From: Rhodospirillum rubrum ATCC 11170
GTDB taxonomy: Bacteria > Pseudomonadota > Alphaproteobacteria > Rhodospirillales > Rhodospirillaceae
NCBI RefSeq assembly: GCF_000013085.1
Contig: NC_007643.1
Coordinates: 3,936,501 to 4,000,500, forward strand
Direction of reading: 5' to 3'
Length of the DNA stretch: 64,000 nt
Within the stretch, counting starts at the first letter, position 1. The number at the start of each line of letters is the position of its first letter. The translations under genes were made by a program, and so were the position numbers. A model generated the notes under the pieces. That model searched no databases. It was given only the letters and a program-made list of their open reading frames with translations, and had not been told where the DNA came from. Of the stretch, positions 52,802-62,301 are shown in pieces.

Positions 52802-53326
52802 ATGGCCCGTCCCGTTATTGTTCCCACCGGAGTAGAGCGGTTTTTTGGAGAAGACGAGATTATCGTCTCCAAAACCGATCCTCGTGGGGTGATCGTTTAC
52901 GCCAACAAGATCTTTCTCGATATCGCCGGATATTGCGAGAAAGAGGTCGTCGGTCAGCCTCATAATATACTGCGCCATCCGGGCACGCCGTCATCCATTT
53001 TCAAGCTGATGTGGGATCGCATCCAAGCGGGAAATGAGGTCTTCGCTTATGTTTGTAACATGGCAAAAAACGGCGATCACTACTGGGTTCTGGCCCATAT
53101 CACCCCGTCTTTTAGCGCCGATGGCGCGATCACCGGTTACCATTCCAACCGCCGGGCGCCCGAGACGCGAATCCTTCCTGAAATAAAGGATCTCTACAAC
53201 CGTCTGTTGACGGAAGAAGAAACCGCTGGATCCCCCAAGAATCGTATCTTCGCCGGAATGAACTTCATCGATCGCATGCTCGGTCAAAGGGGGGTGAGTT
53301 ATGATCGCTTTATCCACAGTCTCTAA
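52802..53326 (+). CDS. Aer-type PAS domain protein
   Basis: The 174-residue cytoplasmic protein has one PAS domain at about 20-130 with the Aer-like pattern [22 protein letters not shown] (seen as [14 protein letters not shown]), [21 protein letters not shown] and [15 protein letters not shown]. In Aer this domain binds FAD and senses redox state. The rest is helical. There is no membrane or signalling domain. It overlaps the downstream chemoreceptor gene by 26 bases, so the two products are made together and probably form one receptor. Confidence 0.9.
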   Translation: MARPVIVPTGVERFFGEDEIIVSKTDPRGVIVYANKIFLDIAGYCEKEVVGQPHNILRHPGTPSSIFKLMWDRIQAGNEVFAYVCNMAKNGDHYWVLAHITPSFSADGAITGYHSNRRAPETRILPEIKDLYNRLLTEEETAGSPKNRIFAGMNFIDRMLGQRGVSYDRFIHSL

Positions 53327-54602
53327 GCTCACCCTGTGCGGGGTGCTTACCGTGGTTTTGGGCGGGGCGGTGGCGAGCCTCGCCGTGGCCTCGAACGACT
53401 GGCTTGATCTTGGGCTGGCCGGCGGGCTTGTTTTGGCCGGCGGAATGGCGCTGATCCTTCTGCGTAGTCTGAAGGCTCAGATCGCCAAGGCCTCGGATGT
53501 GGCGGCGGCGGCGCGGGGTGACCTCGGCGCCCGCATCATGGGGATCGGCGGCACCGGGGAAATCCCCCGGATGCACTACAATATCAATCATCTGTTGGAT
53601 GTGACCGAGGCTTTCGCCCGGGAATCGGGCGCGGCCTTGTCCTTTGCCAGCCGGGGCGAATACTACCGCAAGATCTTGCGGCGCGGCATGGTCGGCGATT
53701 TCGGTCGCTATGGCGACACGGTCAATGCCGGGCTGGAGGCCATGGACCGCAAGACCCGGGGCTTCCACGAGTCGGCTAGCGAGATGGGCGACAAGATCAT
53801 GCATGTCGTCCATTCCGTCGCCAGCGCCGCCGCCCAGCTTCAGGCCTCGGCGTCGAGCCTGGGCGATATGGCGCGCTCGACCGATGACCAGTCGGTCCGC
53901 GTGGCCGATGCCGCCCGCGACGCCTCGGCCAATGTCTCCGGCGTCGCCGCCGCCACCGAGGAATTCTCGGCCTCGATCACCGATGTCGCCCATCAGGTGG
54001 AACGCACCTCGCAAGTCGCCCATAACGCGGTGGTGACGGCGGGCAAGGCCGAAAGCACGATCAATACCCTGGCCCAGGCTTCGGCCCGCATCGGCGAGGT
54101 CGTCGGCCTGATCAACGATATCGCCAGCCAGACCAATCTGCTGGCGCTTAACGCCACCATCGAGGCGGCGCGGGCCGGCGAGGCGGGCAAGGGCTTCGCC
54201 GTGGTCGCCGGCGAGGTCAAGACCCTGGCCCAGCAAACGGCGCGGGCCACCGACGAGATCGTCGGCCAGATCGAGGGCATGCGGACCGCCACCCATGAAG
54301 CGGTTCTCGCCATCCAGGGCATCGGCGAAACCATCCGCGAAATCAGCGAGGCCGCCCAGGCCATTCACCACGCCATCAGCGAGCAGCGCGCGGTGGTTGG
54401 CGAGATCGCCGGCAATGTCCACCGGGCGGTCGATGGCGTGCGCATCGTCGCCGAGGGCATCGCCACCGTGGCCGGCAGCGTTCGCGAGGCCACCGGCGCC
54501 GTCGAGGAGATCACCGGCGCGGCCAACGACCTGTCGTGCAACAGCGAAGGCTTGAGCGGCGATGTCGCCCGCTTCATCACGCAGGTTTCCGCCTCGCGCT
54601 GA
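53301..54602 (+). CDS. Methyl-accepting chemotaxis protein lacking a sensor domain
   Basis: The 433-residue receptor has two membrane helices close together (about 8-31 and 35-53) with almost no periplasmic part, then a HAMP-like stretch and the MCP signalling domain. The hairpin tip [40 protein letters not shown] (seen as [19 protein letters not shown]) is canonical. With the overlapping PAS gene it makes up a two-protein version of Aer. A GC hairpin follows at 54631. Confidence 0.93.
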   Translation: MIALSTVSKLTLCGVLTVVLGGAVASLAVASNDWLDLGLAGGLVLAGGMALILLRSLKAQIAKASDVAAAARGDLGARIMGIGGTGEIPRMHYNINHLLDVTEAFARESGAALSFASRGEYYRKILRRGMVGDFGRYGDTVNAGLEAMDRKTRGFHESASEMGDKIMHVVHSVASAAAQLQASASSLGDMARSTDDQSVRVADAARDASANVSGVAAATEEFSASITDVAHQVERTSQVAHNAVVTAGKAESTINTLAQASARIGEVVGLINDIASQTNLLALNATIEAARAGEAGKGFAVVAGEVKTLAQQTARATDEIVGQIEGMRTATHEAVLAIQGIGETIREISEAAQAIHHAISEQRAVVGEIAGNVHRAVDGVRIVAEGIATVAGSVREATGAVEEITGAANDLSCNSEGLSGDVARFITQVSASR

Positions 54603-54630
54603 TCGGCGCCCCCCGCTCGCACAGCGAAAA

Positions 54631-54657
54631 ACCCCCCGGCATGGGGGGCCGGGGGGT
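54631..54657. terminator. Hairpin between convergent MCP and rocD genes
   Basis: ACCCCCCGG (54631-54639) pairs with CCGGGGGGT (54649-54657). On the minus strand it is followed by TTTTTCGC, so it can end rocD-strand transcription as well as that of the MCP gene. Confidence 0.7.
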
Positions 54658-54696
54658 AAGGAGTCTTTGGTCTAGAAGATCAGGAAAAGCGCTTGG

Positions 54697-55944
54697 TTAA
54701 CCGATGACCTCGGCGATCCGTTCCATCGCCCAGTCGATTTCTTTTTCGGTGATGACCAAAGGCGGAGCGAAGCGGATGATGTCGCGGTGGGTCTCCTTGC
54801 AAAGGATGCCCTTGTCCTTGAGCTTTTCGCAAAACGGCCGGGCGCCGCCGGCTTCGGGGGCGAATTCCACGGCCAGCATCAGGCCGCGGCCCCGCACCGC
54901 GCGGATCAGCGGATTGCCCAGGCCGCGCAGCTTCTCAAGGAAATAGGCGCCCTGGCGGGCGGCGTTGCCGATCATATCCTCGTCGACCAGCACCTTGAGC
55001 GCCATCCGCGCCACGGCGCAGGCCAAGGGATTGCCGCCGAAGGTGCTGCCGTGTTCGCCCGGGCGCAGCACGCCCAGAACCTCGGAATTCGACAGCACCG
55101 CCGACACCGGATAGAAGCCGCCCGACAGCGCCTTGCCGACCAGGGTCAGATCGGCCTCGATCCCCTCGTGCTCCTCGGCCAGAAGGGCGCCGGTGCGGCC
55201 AAGCCCGGTCTGGATCTCGTCGAGGATCAGCATGACGCCTTGGGCCGTACACAGATCACGAACCCGTTTCAGGTAGCCCGGCGGCGGAATGATCACCCCG
55301 GCCTCGCCCTGGATCGGTTCGATCAGCACGGCGACGGTTCTGGGCGTGATGGCCGCTTCAAGGGCGTCGCCGTCGCCAAACGGCACGCAGCGGAAGCCCG
55401 GCGCGAAGGGGCCAAAATCGCGCCGGGCGTCGGGATCGCTGGAAAAGCCGACGATGGCGATGGTCCGGCCGTGGAAGTTGTCGGAACAGACGATGATCTC
55501 GGCCTGATCCTCGGCCACCCCCTTTTCGCGATAGCCCCATTTGCGCACGCATTTCAGCGCCGATTCGACGGCCTCGGCGCCGCTGTTCATCGGCAGCACC
55601 TTGTGGCTGCCCGTCAGCGCGCAGATTTCCTCGTAGAAGGGGGCCAACTGGTCGTTATGGAAGGCCCGGCTGGTCAGGGTCAGCCGTCCGGCCTGGGCGA
55701 TCAGCGCCTCGAGGATGCGCGGATGGCAATGACCCTGGTTGACCGCCGAATAGGCCGACAGGCAATCCAGGTAACGCCGTCCAGCGACATCCCACACCCA
55801 AACCCCCTGGCCCCGGGTCAGCACGACATCAAGCGGCTTGTAGTTATGCGCGCCCAGGCGATGCTCGACCTCCAGATAGTCGCGGAGATCCTCGGGGGTG
55901 GGCGAGGCGAGGCCGGCGGCGAGGGGCGGGGCGAGGGAGGTCAT
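54697..55944 (-). CDS. rocD: Ornithine aminotransferase
   Basis: The 415-residue class III PLP aminotransferase converts ornithine and 2-oxoglutarate to glutamate semialdehyde and glutamate. It has [56 protein letters not shown] and the PLP lysine in [15 protein letters not shown]. The [11 protein letters not shown] start at 55944 is used; upstream in-frame sequence is Pro-rich and not conserved. It lies 13 bases downstream of the dihydrolase-like gene on the same strand, making an arginine-degrading operon. Confidence 0.94.
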   Translation of the reverse strand: MTSLAPPLAAGLASPTPEDLRDYLEVEHRLGAHNYKPLDVVLTRGQGVWVWDVAGRRYLDCLSAYSAVNQGHCHPRILEALIAQAGRLTLTSRAFHNDQLAPFYEEICALTGSHKVLPMNSGAEAVESALKCVRKWGYREKGVAEDQAEIIVCSDNFHGRTIAIVGFSSDPDARRDFGPFAPGFRCVPFGDGDALEAAITPRTVAVLIEPIQGEAGVIIPPPGYLKRVRDLCTAQGVMLILDEIQTGLGRTGALLAEEHEGIEADLTLVGKALSGGFYPVSAVLSNSEVLGVLRPGEHGSTFGGNPLACAVARMALKVLVDEDMIGNAARQGAYFLEKLRGLGNPLIRAVRGRGLMLAVEFAPEAGGARPFCEKLKDKGILCKETHRDIIRFAPPLVITEKEIDWAMERIAEVIG

Positions 55945-55957
55945 GGGGTGGACTCCT

Positions 55958-56842
55958 TTATTCGGCGGCGGCGGTGGCGCGGACGGCGGCCCGGGCCCGG
56001 CGATCAAGGCGCAGGGTCATGCAATAGGACCCGCCCCCCGACTGCATGAAGCGGCCAAGCTCAAGACCATGGACATGGTAGCCGCGCTCTTCGAGGAGGG
56101 CGCGCAACGAGGCCGGCGGATTGGCCATCACCACCTCGCGGCCATGGGCCACGGCATTGATGCTAAAGGCGCTGGCGGCGGCGAAATCGGCTTCGATCAG
56201 CATCTCGGGGGCGACGACGGCGCGCAGGCGCTCCAGCGAGGCGGTCGACAGCGCCGGGGTGAAGGTCAGAACCTCGCCGCCGGGCAGCACGCAAAAGCAG
56301 GTATCAAGATGATAGAAGCGCGGATCGACCAGTTCCAGGCGGACGATCTCCTGGCCGAAGGTCTCGGCGATCACCTCGATCGAGGCGCGGCTGGAGCGCG
56401 GGCCGTGGGCGGCGAAGAACAGCTGGCGGCTGGCGTCCCACAGGCAATCGCCGGCCCCTTCCTGGAACACGCCCTCGGGCAGGGAATGAACGGCGCTCAG
56501 CAGGCCGCGCTGGCGCAGGGCCTCGAAGGCGGCGTGGAAATGGGCTTCCTCGCCCTGACGCTCGGGATGGCGGAAGCGCGCGACCAGGGCGATGCCATCA
56601 AACACGATGGCCGCATTGGCCGGAAACACCATATCGGGCAGACCGGGCTGGCCGGGGAGGATTTCCAAAGCGAAGCCGACGGCGCCCAGGGCATCGGCCA
56701 GGGCCTGCCACTGGGTGGCGGCCTCGGCCAGCGCCACCGTCTGGTTGCCGGCCCAGCTTTCGGGAGTCATCCACGGATTAATCGCATAGGTGACCCCGTA
56801 ATGGTCGGGGCGGGTCATCAGGATACGGGGGGCGGTGGGCAT
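55958..56842 (-). CDS. Guanidino-group hydrolase of the arginine dihydrolase/DDAH superfamily
   Basis: The 294-residue amidinotransferase-fold enzyme has INPWM near residue 21, [11 protein letters not shown] with Asn76, EGAGDCLWD, the catalytic His178 in [11 protein letters not shown] and Cys274 in [11 protein letters not shown]. The INPWM and FxANA segments resemble the cyanobacterial arginine dihydrolase (ArgZ/AgrE) that makes ornithine from arginine; dimethylarginine or citrulline hydrolase activity is the alternative. The rocD neighbour fits an ornithine product. The start at 56842 excludes a poorly conserved leader. Divergent from the Lrp gene. Confidence 0.85.
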   Translation of the reverse strand: MPTAPRILMTRPDHYGVTYAINPWMTPESWAGNQTVALAEAATQWQALADALGAVGFALEILPGQPGLPDMVFPANAAIVFDGIALVARFRHPERQGEEAHFHAAFEALRQRGLLSAVHSLPEGVFQEGAGDCLWDASRQLFFAAHGPRSSRASIEVIAETFGQEIVRLELVDPRFYHLDTCFCVLPGGEVLTFTPALSTASLERLRAVVAPEMLIEADFAAASAFSINAVAHGREVVMANPPASLRALLEERGYHVHGLELGRFMQSGGGSYCMTLRLDRRARAAVRATAAAE

Positions 56843-57020
56843 GGGGGCCTCGTTCGCGGGGGGTGTCGATAGGCAGAAGATGCGAAACGAGGGACCCAAC
56901 GAAAAGACTAAAACTCGTCAGCGAAATGCCAGAAATAAAGCAGTATGCTAGGCATCCCGCGCAAACTGTCAGAGCCGCCGCGAAGATGGGCGCTGTGGGG
57001 TTGGCCGATAAGGAGCGCCC

Positions 57021-57446
57021 ATGACCCTTGATGATCTTGATCGTCGGCTGATCGGCCTGCTGCGCGAGGATGCGCGGCTGCCGGTGTCCTCGCTCGCCCA
57101 TGCCCTGGGGGTATCGCGCGGCACCGTGCAAAACCGCATCGATCGTCTGCGCGACAGCGGCGAGGTTCTGGGGTTTACGCTGCGGCTGCGCTCGGAAGCC
57201 GGATCGGGGGTGCGCGCGGTGTGCCTAGTCTCGGAACAAACCCGCGACGCTTCGGCCATCCTCGCCGCGCTCAAGCGCATTCCCGAAGCGCGCGGCGTGC
57301 ATACCACCAACGGCCGCTGGGACATCATGGTCGATCTGGCCGCCGATACCCTGGAAGACCTTGACCGGGCGATCGGCCAGATCCGCGCCCTGGGCGGCGT
57401 CACCGATACGGAAACCCTGGTTCTGCTGACGCCGCACAAGGGGTAG
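57021..57446 (+). CDS. Lrp/AsnC family transcriptional regulator
   Basis: The 141-residue regulator has the AsnC helix-turn-helix (LDDLDRRLIGLLREDARLPVSSLAHALGVSRGTVQNRIDRL seen as VSSLAHALGVSRGTVQNRI) and a RAM ligand-binding domain (SRVHTTNGRWDIMVDLA region). It is divergent from the arginine operon and most likely controls it in response to arginine or ornithine. The 178-base intergenic region (56843-57020) contains A/T-rich sequence around 56905-56955 that could hold operators. The stop codon is part of a terminator hairpin. Confidence 0.93.
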   Translation: MTLDDLDRRLIGLLREDARLPVSSLAHALGVSRGTVQNRIDRLRDSGEVLGFTLRLRSEAGSGVRAVCLVSEQTRDASAILAALKRIPEARGVHTTNGRWDIMVDLAADTLEDLDRAIGQIRALGGVTDTETLVLLTPHKG

Positions 57447-57496
57447 AGCGGCGGGCGGAAAGGCAGACACCGGCCTTCCGCGCCATCGCCGCTCTA
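57444..57496 (+). terminator. Hairpin at the 3' end of the Lrp gene
   Basis: TAGAGCGGCG (57444-57453) pairs with CGCCGCTCTA (57487-57496), and inside it GCGGAAAGGC can pair with GGCCTTCCGC. The Lrp stop codon TAG is its first base triplet. Repeat copy E follows at once. Confidence 0.65.
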
Positions 57497-57500
57497 CGAT

Positions 57501-57560
57501 CTTGATCGTCGGGCAAATCGTCGTCGCACTTTGGTTCCGATCGCTCGGGACTGTCCCTAA
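57501..57560 (+). repeat. Dispersed palindromic repeat, copy E (degenerate)
   Basis: It keeps the left end CTTGATCGTCGGGCAAATCG and the core TCGTCGCACTTTGGTTC, but its right end (GGGACTGTCCCTAA) no longer pairs well with GGCAAATC. ACGATC-TT-GATCGT at 57496-57509 is a palindrome at its left edge. Like copy A, it follows a gene-end hairpin. Confidence 0.65.
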
Positions 57561-57564
57561 ACCC

Positions 57565-58275
57565 TTAGCGGGCCTTGGTGTCGCCGTACCATTCGCCGGC
57601 GCTTCCGCCGACCGAGCCGCCCTTCTGGACATAGCCGCCATTGGGGCTGCGCACCCAGAGGCTGCCGCTATCGGTGCGGATGGTCGGGTCCAGGCGGTTC
57701 AATTCATCCTGGGCCGAGGCGCCGGGTTGACGATGCTGAAGCGACGGACGGATGCCCTGGCTGCTGGCTTCCAAAGGCGTCGCGGCATTGGCCGCGTCTA
57801 CCTGGGAAATCGCCGGGGTCGGCGTCGAGGGCAGCGGCGCGTAGGTCACGGTCGGGTTCGCCCCGGTGGGGGCGGGGGCGGGAGCGATGGTGGTGGTCGT
57901 CGTCGAGTAGCCCATGCTCCCCGTCGGAGCGGAATACCCGGTCCCCACCGTGGGGGGAGGCGCATAGCTCGGGTTTGACGGCAAAGGGGTGATCGTCGTC
58001 GTTGTCGTCGAATAGCCCGGCGTCGCGGACGGCACCGTCACCGAGCGGTAATGAACACCCTCGGCGGTGGTCGGGGCCGCCGGGCTCGTCGGGGCCCCAT
58101 AGCCGGGTGCGGTCGTCGCCGGGGCGGTGGGGCTATAGGGCGACATGGCGCTATAGGGCGTGCTGCTCTCGCGCATGGGCGGCACCAGAATCTCGCTGGA
58201 GCTTTGGGCGTGGGCCTGCCAACCCAGCGTCGTTATCAGGGTCGCGGCCAGGGTCGCTTTGGTCAGGCTATGCAT
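57565..58275 (-). CDS. Secreted Pro/Ser/Thr-rich hypothetical protein
   Basis: The 236-residue protein has a signal peptide (ATLAATLITTLGWQAHAQ) and a long disordered region with repeats such as GYSTTTTTITPLP and GYSTTTTTIAPAP. Only the C-terminal 40 residues look folded (TDSGSLWVRSPNGGYVQKGG). A GGAAGGA ribosome site precedes the ATG. It is probably a periplasmic or cell-surface protein; function unknown. It is convergent with the Lrp gene and lies downstream of a lipoprotein gene on the same strand. Confidence 0.75.
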   Translation of the reverse strand: MHSLTKATLAATLITTLGWQAHAQSSSEILVPPMRESSTPYSAMSPYSPTAPATTAPGYGAPTSPAAPTTAEGVHYRSVTVPSATPGYSTTTTTITPLPSNPSYAPPPTVGTGYSAPTGSMGYSTTTTTIAPAPAPTGANPTVTYAPLPSTPTPAISQVDAANAATPLEASSQGIRPSLQHRQPGASAQDELNRLDPTIRTDSGSLWVRSPNGGYVQKGGSVGGSAGEWYGDTKAR

Positions 58276-58412
58276 GGGGGTCGGTCCTTCCTTGGAACGG
58301 CTTCTTGCGGAGCCACGTCTGTTCCTCGCGGTGCGAACGAAAGGGCTCCCGGTTGCCCAACGCGCGATCGTCGGATTTGTTGCGCTGTCCCGGCGCGGCG
58401 CGGGGCGAAGAA

Positions 58413-59030
58413 TCAGGGTTTGGTGGGCGCCTCGCCCATATCGATGCCCTGGGGGCCGGGGAAGCGCAGGAACAGGGCGCGGGCCAGCGGCACCAGGGCA
58501 TCCATCAGGTCGCGGCCGTCATCGACCAGCAGGGCCCGCCCCTCGTAGACGGTGCGGCCCTCGGCGGTGATGGTGACCGAAAGCCGCTTCTCGATCATCG
58601 TCGGCGGGGCGCCTGGGCCGATATCGCCCGCCGGAGCCTTGCCCATCGCCAGCCCGCCCGGGGTGCTCCAGCCGAAGCGATAGCTGACCCCCGCCGCCGG
58701 CGCCATGTCGCTATACGAGGACATGGTGGTTTCCAGCCCCACCCGCCAAACGGCGCGACGGGCCTCGGTCCCGGTGATCCAGCGATGGCCATGGCGGGTG
58801 AGCAGCGGCGCGACCACATTGGCCGCCGCCTGGAAAGCCGGATCGGCGGCCTGGGCGCGGTCGCGCGGCGTGATAGCGAAGGTGGTAGGGGCGGGGGCGG
58901 GGGGCAATTGATGGGTGCGCTCGACGCGCACGGCGGCCTGCTTGGGCGTGGACGGGGCAGAGCCGGCGCAGGCGGTCACCAGGGACACCAGCAAGGCCGC
59001 GACAAGGGGAAGAAAGGGGAAACGGCGCAT
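58413..59030 (-). CDS. Hypothetical lipoprotein
   Basis: The 205-residue protein carries a lipoprotein signal (LVAALLVSLVTACAGS) with the modified Cys21. The mature part has repeated beta-strand patterns (RLSVTITAEGRTVYEGRALL) similar to DUF4136-type lipoproteins, a tentative resemblance. It would be anchored in the outer or inner membrane. The 137-base gap to the next gene downstream on the minus strand shows no gene. Confidence 0.75.
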   Translation of the reverse strand: MRRFPFLPLVAALLVSLVTACAGSAPSTPKQAAVRVERTHQLPPAPAPTTFAITPRDRAQAADPAFQAAANVVAPLLTRHGHRWITGTEARRAVWRVGLETTMSSYSDMAPAAGVSYRFGWSTPGGLAMGKAPAGDIGPGAPPTMIEKRLSVTITAEGRTVYEGRALLVDDGRDLMDALVPLARALFLRFPGPQGIDMGEAPTKP

Positions 59031-59117
59031 GGCGGGCTCTTTTGGCGATGGTCGGGGGAGGGATCGGCTCTGCCGCGTCCCGGCGGCGCGCTCAGGGGGC
59101 GCGATCGGACGGCGCGG

Positions 59118-59711
59118 TCAAACCGGGCGACGGGCGCGCAGGGCGGCGGTCAGGGTGCCATCGTCCAGATAGTCCAACTCGCCGCCCACGGGAACCCCCT
59201 GGGCCAATCCCGATACGGTTATTCCCTTTGGCTCGATAAGATCGGCGATGACATGGGCGGTGGTCTGCCCCTCGACGGTGGCCGGCAGGGCCAGGATGAC
59301 CTCGACCACCGGGCCTTCGGCGACGCGGGCTGCCAAGCGATCAAGACCAAGATCCTCGGGACCGACGCCATCGATCGCCGAGAGCAGCCCGCCCAGAACA
59401 TGGTAGCGCCCGGAAAACACCCCGCCGCGTTCAAGGGCCCAGAGGTCGGCGACATCACGCACCACGCAGATCAGCGTTCCGTCGCGGCGCGGATCGGCGC
59501 AGATCGAACAGGGCGCGCGGGTGTCGAGAGTGCCGCAGACCGGGCAGAGGCGGACCGAGGCGGCGACCGCGCCCAGGGCCTCCATCAAGGGGTCCATCAG
59601 GCTCTCGCGCCGCTTGAGCAGATGCAAAGCGGCGCGCCGGGCCGAACGGGGACCCAATCCGGGCAGTCGGGCCAGCAGGCCGATCAGACGGTCGATCTCT
59701 CCCGCGGACAC
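59118..59711 (-). CDS. recR: Recombination mediator protein RecR
   Basis: The 197-residue protein works with RecF and RecO to load RecA at gaps. It has the helix-hairpin-helix [20 protein letters not shown], a C4 zinc finger ([16 protein letters not shown]) and the Toprim fold ([16 protein letters not shown]). It follows ybaB by 28 bases on the minus strand, in the conserved dnaX-ybaB-recR operon. Confidence 0.97.
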   Translation of the reverse strand: MSAGEIDRLIGLLARLPGLGPRSARRAALHLLKRRESLMDPLMEALGAVAASVRLCPVCGTLDTRAPCSICADPRRDGTLICVVRDVADLWALERGGVFSGRYHVLGGLLSAIDGVGPEDLGLDRLAARVAEGPVVEVILALPATVEGQTTAHVIADLIEPKGITVSGLAQGVPVGGELDYLDDGTLTAALRARRPV

Positions 59712-59739
59712 CGGGACCCTCCGGACAAAAGACGTGGGA

Positions 59740-60063
59740 TCAGAAGGGCAGGCTCATGCCCGGCGGCAGCTTCAGCCCGCCGGTCAGTTCCGACATCTTT
59801 TCCTTCACCATCTCGTCGACCTTGGCCTTGGCGTCGTTGAAGGCGGCGACGATCAGGTCTTCCATGACCTCGGTTTCCTTGGGATCGACCAGCGAGGGAT
59901 CGATCTTGATCGAGCGCACGCCGCCCTTGCCGTCCAGGGTTACCACGCACATGCCGGCCGCCGACTGGCCGCTGACGTCCATCGCCTTCAGCTCTTCTTG
60001 AACTTCGGCCATGCGGGTTTGCAGCTGCTGGGCCTGCTTGAGCATTTGCCCGATGTTTTTCAT
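59740..60063 (-). CDS. ybaB: YbaB/EbfC family nucleoid-associated protein
   Basis: The 107-residue DNA-binding dimer starts [20 protein letters not shown] and ends [18 protein letters not shown], both family-typical. It binds DNA and influences nucleoid structure. The ATG overlaps the dnaX stop codon (ATGA), and recR follows. Confidence 0.97.
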   Translation of the reverse strand: MKNIGQMLKQAQQLQTRMAEVQEELKAMDVSGQSAAGMCVVTLDGKGGVRSIKIDPSLVDPKETEVMEDLIVAAFNDAKAKVDEMVKEKMSELTGGLKLPPGMSLPF

Positions 60064-62012
60064 GTCTCGTCGTCTCCGATGAATGGGTCGAACAGATCGT
60101 CTGGATCGGCGCCCGCCGGGGTGTCGAAGCCGGGCGCGCCATAAGCCTCGCCAGGATCGCCGAGGAGGTCGGGCGAATCGGCCTCGGCCGCGACGGCTCC
60201 GGGATGCTCGCGAATGGTTCCGATCACCGCCCCGGGAAAGCGGTCCAGCACCGCCTTGACCAGCGGATGGGCATGGATATCGGCCTGGGTGGCATCATGC
60301 AAGGTCGGCTGTCCGGGACGGTCGGTCAGCGTCACCATCCACCGCCGGCCGGTCCATTCGCCGAGCAGGCGGGTGATCTGGCCGGCCAGTTTGGCCGGCG
60401 CGGCGGGCAGGGGATGGATCTCCAGCAGCCCAGCCTCGGGATCATAGCCCACCAGTTCGACATCGCGATACAGATGGCCGGTGACCACGGCTTCGCGCTT
60501 GCGCCGGAACAGATCGACGAGCAGGGCGAAGCTGCGCGGCACCGGGTCGAAGGCGCCGGCCGGATCGGCGGCCGGTGGGGCCGGCGGGGGCGGGGGCGGG
60601 GGCGGGGGATCGGGGGCGACCTCCACCGGCGCTACGGCCAGGGCGCCGCCGCCGGCGTTCGATTGCGACGGGCGGGACGGGCGCGGCGGCTCGTCGGCCC
60701 GGGACGGCGGCGAAGGGGGAGGCGGCGCGGCGGGGGGGGGACCGGCGGGCGAGTGGGGGGCCGGCGGGCGGGGGGCGGCGGGCTGGGCACCGCCGGCGAT
60801 CATCTTCAAGGCCTCCTCGGGGGTGGGCAGGTCGCTGGCATAGGCCAGACGGATCAGCACCATTTCGACGGCCTGAAGCGGCACCGGGGCGCCGCGCGCC
60901 TCGCCCAGGCCTTTGAGCAGGATCTGCCAGCAGCGGTTCAGCACCGCCATCGACAAGCGCTCGGCCATCGCCCGGCCACGGGTGCGCTCGGCCTCGGGAA
61001 CGGCGGCATCCTCGGCCGAGACCGGCACCACCTTCACCCGCGTCATCCAATGGACGAGATCAAGCAGATCTTGAACGATGACCAGCGGATCGGCGCCCAG
61101 GGCGTATTGCCGATCAAGGAGGTCGAGGCTTTCGGCGATGCGGCCGGCGAGCAGGGCGTCGAGCAGGTCGAAGATGCGGGCGCGGTCGGCCAGTCCCAGC
61201 ATCTCGGCGACCTGGGCTTCGGAAACCGTGCCGCCGCCATGGGCGATCGCCTGATCAAGCAGCGACAAGCCGTCGCGCACCGATCCATCGGCGGCGCGGG
61301 CGATCAGGGTCAGGGCGCTTGGGGCGATCTCGGCGCCTTCCAGCCCGGCGATACGCAGGAAATGGCCCGAAAGCTCGGCGGCGCTGACCCGGCGCAGGTC
61401 GAAGCGTTGGCAGCGCGACAGAACGGTGACCGGGACCTTGCGGATCTCGGTGGTGGCGAAAATGAATTTCACATGCTCGGGCGGCTCTTCGAGCGTCTTC
61501 AACAGGGCGTTGAAGGCGGCGGTCGAGAGCATGTGGACTTCGTCGATGATGTAAACCTTGGTGCGGGCCACCGCCGGGCGGTAGCGCACGCCATCAAGGA
61601 TCTCGCGGATATCGCCAACGCCGGTGCGGCTGGCGGCGTCCATCTCCAGCACATCGACATGGCGGTCTTCGGCGATCGCCTTGCAATGCTCGCAGACGCC
61701 GCAGGGCGTGATGGTCACGCCCCCCTTGCCATCGGCGCCGACGCAATTCAGGGCGCGGGCGATCAGCCGGGCGGTGGTGGTCTTGCCCACCCCGCGCACG
61801 CCCGTCAGCATCCAGGCCTGGGCCAGTCGCCCGCTGTCGATGGCGTTGGTCAGGGTGCGGACCAGGGCTTCCTGGCCGATCAGGGCGTCAAAGGACGCCG
61901 GGCGATATTTGCGGGCGAGAACACGGTAGGGCGCGGACGCCGGGGTGGCTTTTGAACCGGCAGGCTTCTCGGAGGAGGGGGCCTCGGAGTCGGGTGTCAC
62001 CTGATCGCTCAT
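60060..62012 (-). CDS. dnaX: DNA polymerase III subunits gamma and tau
   Basis: The clamp-loader ATPase of 650 residues (from the ATG at 62012) has YRVLARKYRPASFDALIGQ, Walker A TGVRGVGKTTTARLIAR, a zinc-binding set (CVGADGKGGVTITPCGVCEHC), Walker B VYIIDEVHML and the sensor TTEIRKVPVTVLSRCQRFDLR (seen as LSRCQRFDLRRV). A Pro-rich linker (about 440-530) leads to the tau domain that binds polymerase and DnaB. In-frame starts at 62039 and 62057 are possible. I saw no slippery A-run for a gamma frameshift. The SRP RNA gene is directly upstream. Confidence 0.95.
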   Translation of the reverse strand: MSDQVTPDSEAPSSEKPAGSKATPASAPYRVLARKYRPASFDALIGQEALVRTLTNAIDSGRLAQAWMLTGVRGVGKTTTARLIARALNCVGADGKGGVTITPCGVCEHCKAIAEDRHVDVLEMDAASRTGVGDIREILDGVRYRPAVARTKVYIIDEVHMLSTAAFNALLKTLEEPPEHVKFIFATTEIRKVPVTVLSRCQRFDLRRVSAAELSGHFLRIAGLEGAEIAPSALTLIARAADGSVRDGLSLLDQAIAHGGGTVSEAQVAEMLGLADRARIFDLLDALLAGRIAESLDLLDRQYALGADPLVIVQDLLDLVHWMTRVKVVPVSAEDAAVPEAERTRGRAMAERLSMAVLNRCWQILLKGLGEARGAPVPLQAVEMVLIRLAYASDLPTPEEALKMIAGGAQPAAPRPPAPHSPAGPPPAAPPPPSPPSRADEPPRPSRPSQSNAGGGALAVAPVEVAPDPPPPPPPPPAPPAADPAGAFDPVPRSFALLVDLFRRKREAVVTGHLYRDVELVGYDPEAGLLEIHPLPAAPAKLAGQITRLLGEWTGRRWMVTLTDRPGQPTLHDATQADIHAHPLVKAVLDRFPGAVIGTIREHPGAVAAEADSPDLLGDPGEAYGAPGFDTPAGADPDDLFDPFIGDDET

Positions 62013-62101
62013 ACCGGGGGCCGGGTCAACGGGGCGCATGGGAGACCCCGGAAACACAAGGGGGCCGACGGGCGACCCCGGAAAACAGGGGAAGAAAAGG
62101 T

Positions 62102-62196
62102 GGAAGACTGGACGCGACCCGCGACGAACTCGTTACGGCTGCTTCCTTCCGGACCTGACCGGGTTGGCGAGAGCCACGCCCACGCCAGCCTTCCAA
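62102..62196 (-). ncRNA. ffs: Signal recognition particle RNA (4.5S, bacterial small type)
   Basis: On the minus strand the hallmark loop GGTCAGGTCCGGAAGGAAGC is present, identical to the core of 4.5S RNA that binds Ffh. The ends pair (GGAAGGCTGG at 62194-62185 with CCAGTCTTCC at 62111-62102), giving the expected hairpin of about 95 nt. A T-rich CCTTTTCTTCCCC follows. The RNA is part of the co-translational membrane targeting machinery. An ffs gene just upstream of dnaX is a common arrangement. Confidence 0.95.
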
Positions 62197-62200
62197 GGAC

Positions 62201-62231
62201 ACTATAAACCGTCTTTCCCCTCGGCGCGCAA
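62201..62231 (-). promoter_or_regulatory. Probable ffs promoter
   Basis: On the minus strand a -10 box TATAGT (62206-62201) is placed 6-8 bases before the expected RNA start. A weak -35 TTGCGC (62231-62226) is 19 bases further upstream. The -10 box is the stronger part of this call. Confidence 0.5.
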
Positions 62232-62301
62232 GGGGGCTTGAGCAAGAAAGACGACATTCCCGCGGCCGCCCCAGGGGAGCGCCATGCCCTCACCCGCCCG
62301 A

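Noticed and set aside
60442-60800. Programmed frameshift site in dnaX producing gamma
   Set aside because: No A-rich slippery sequence was found; the region is a GC-rich proline linker.
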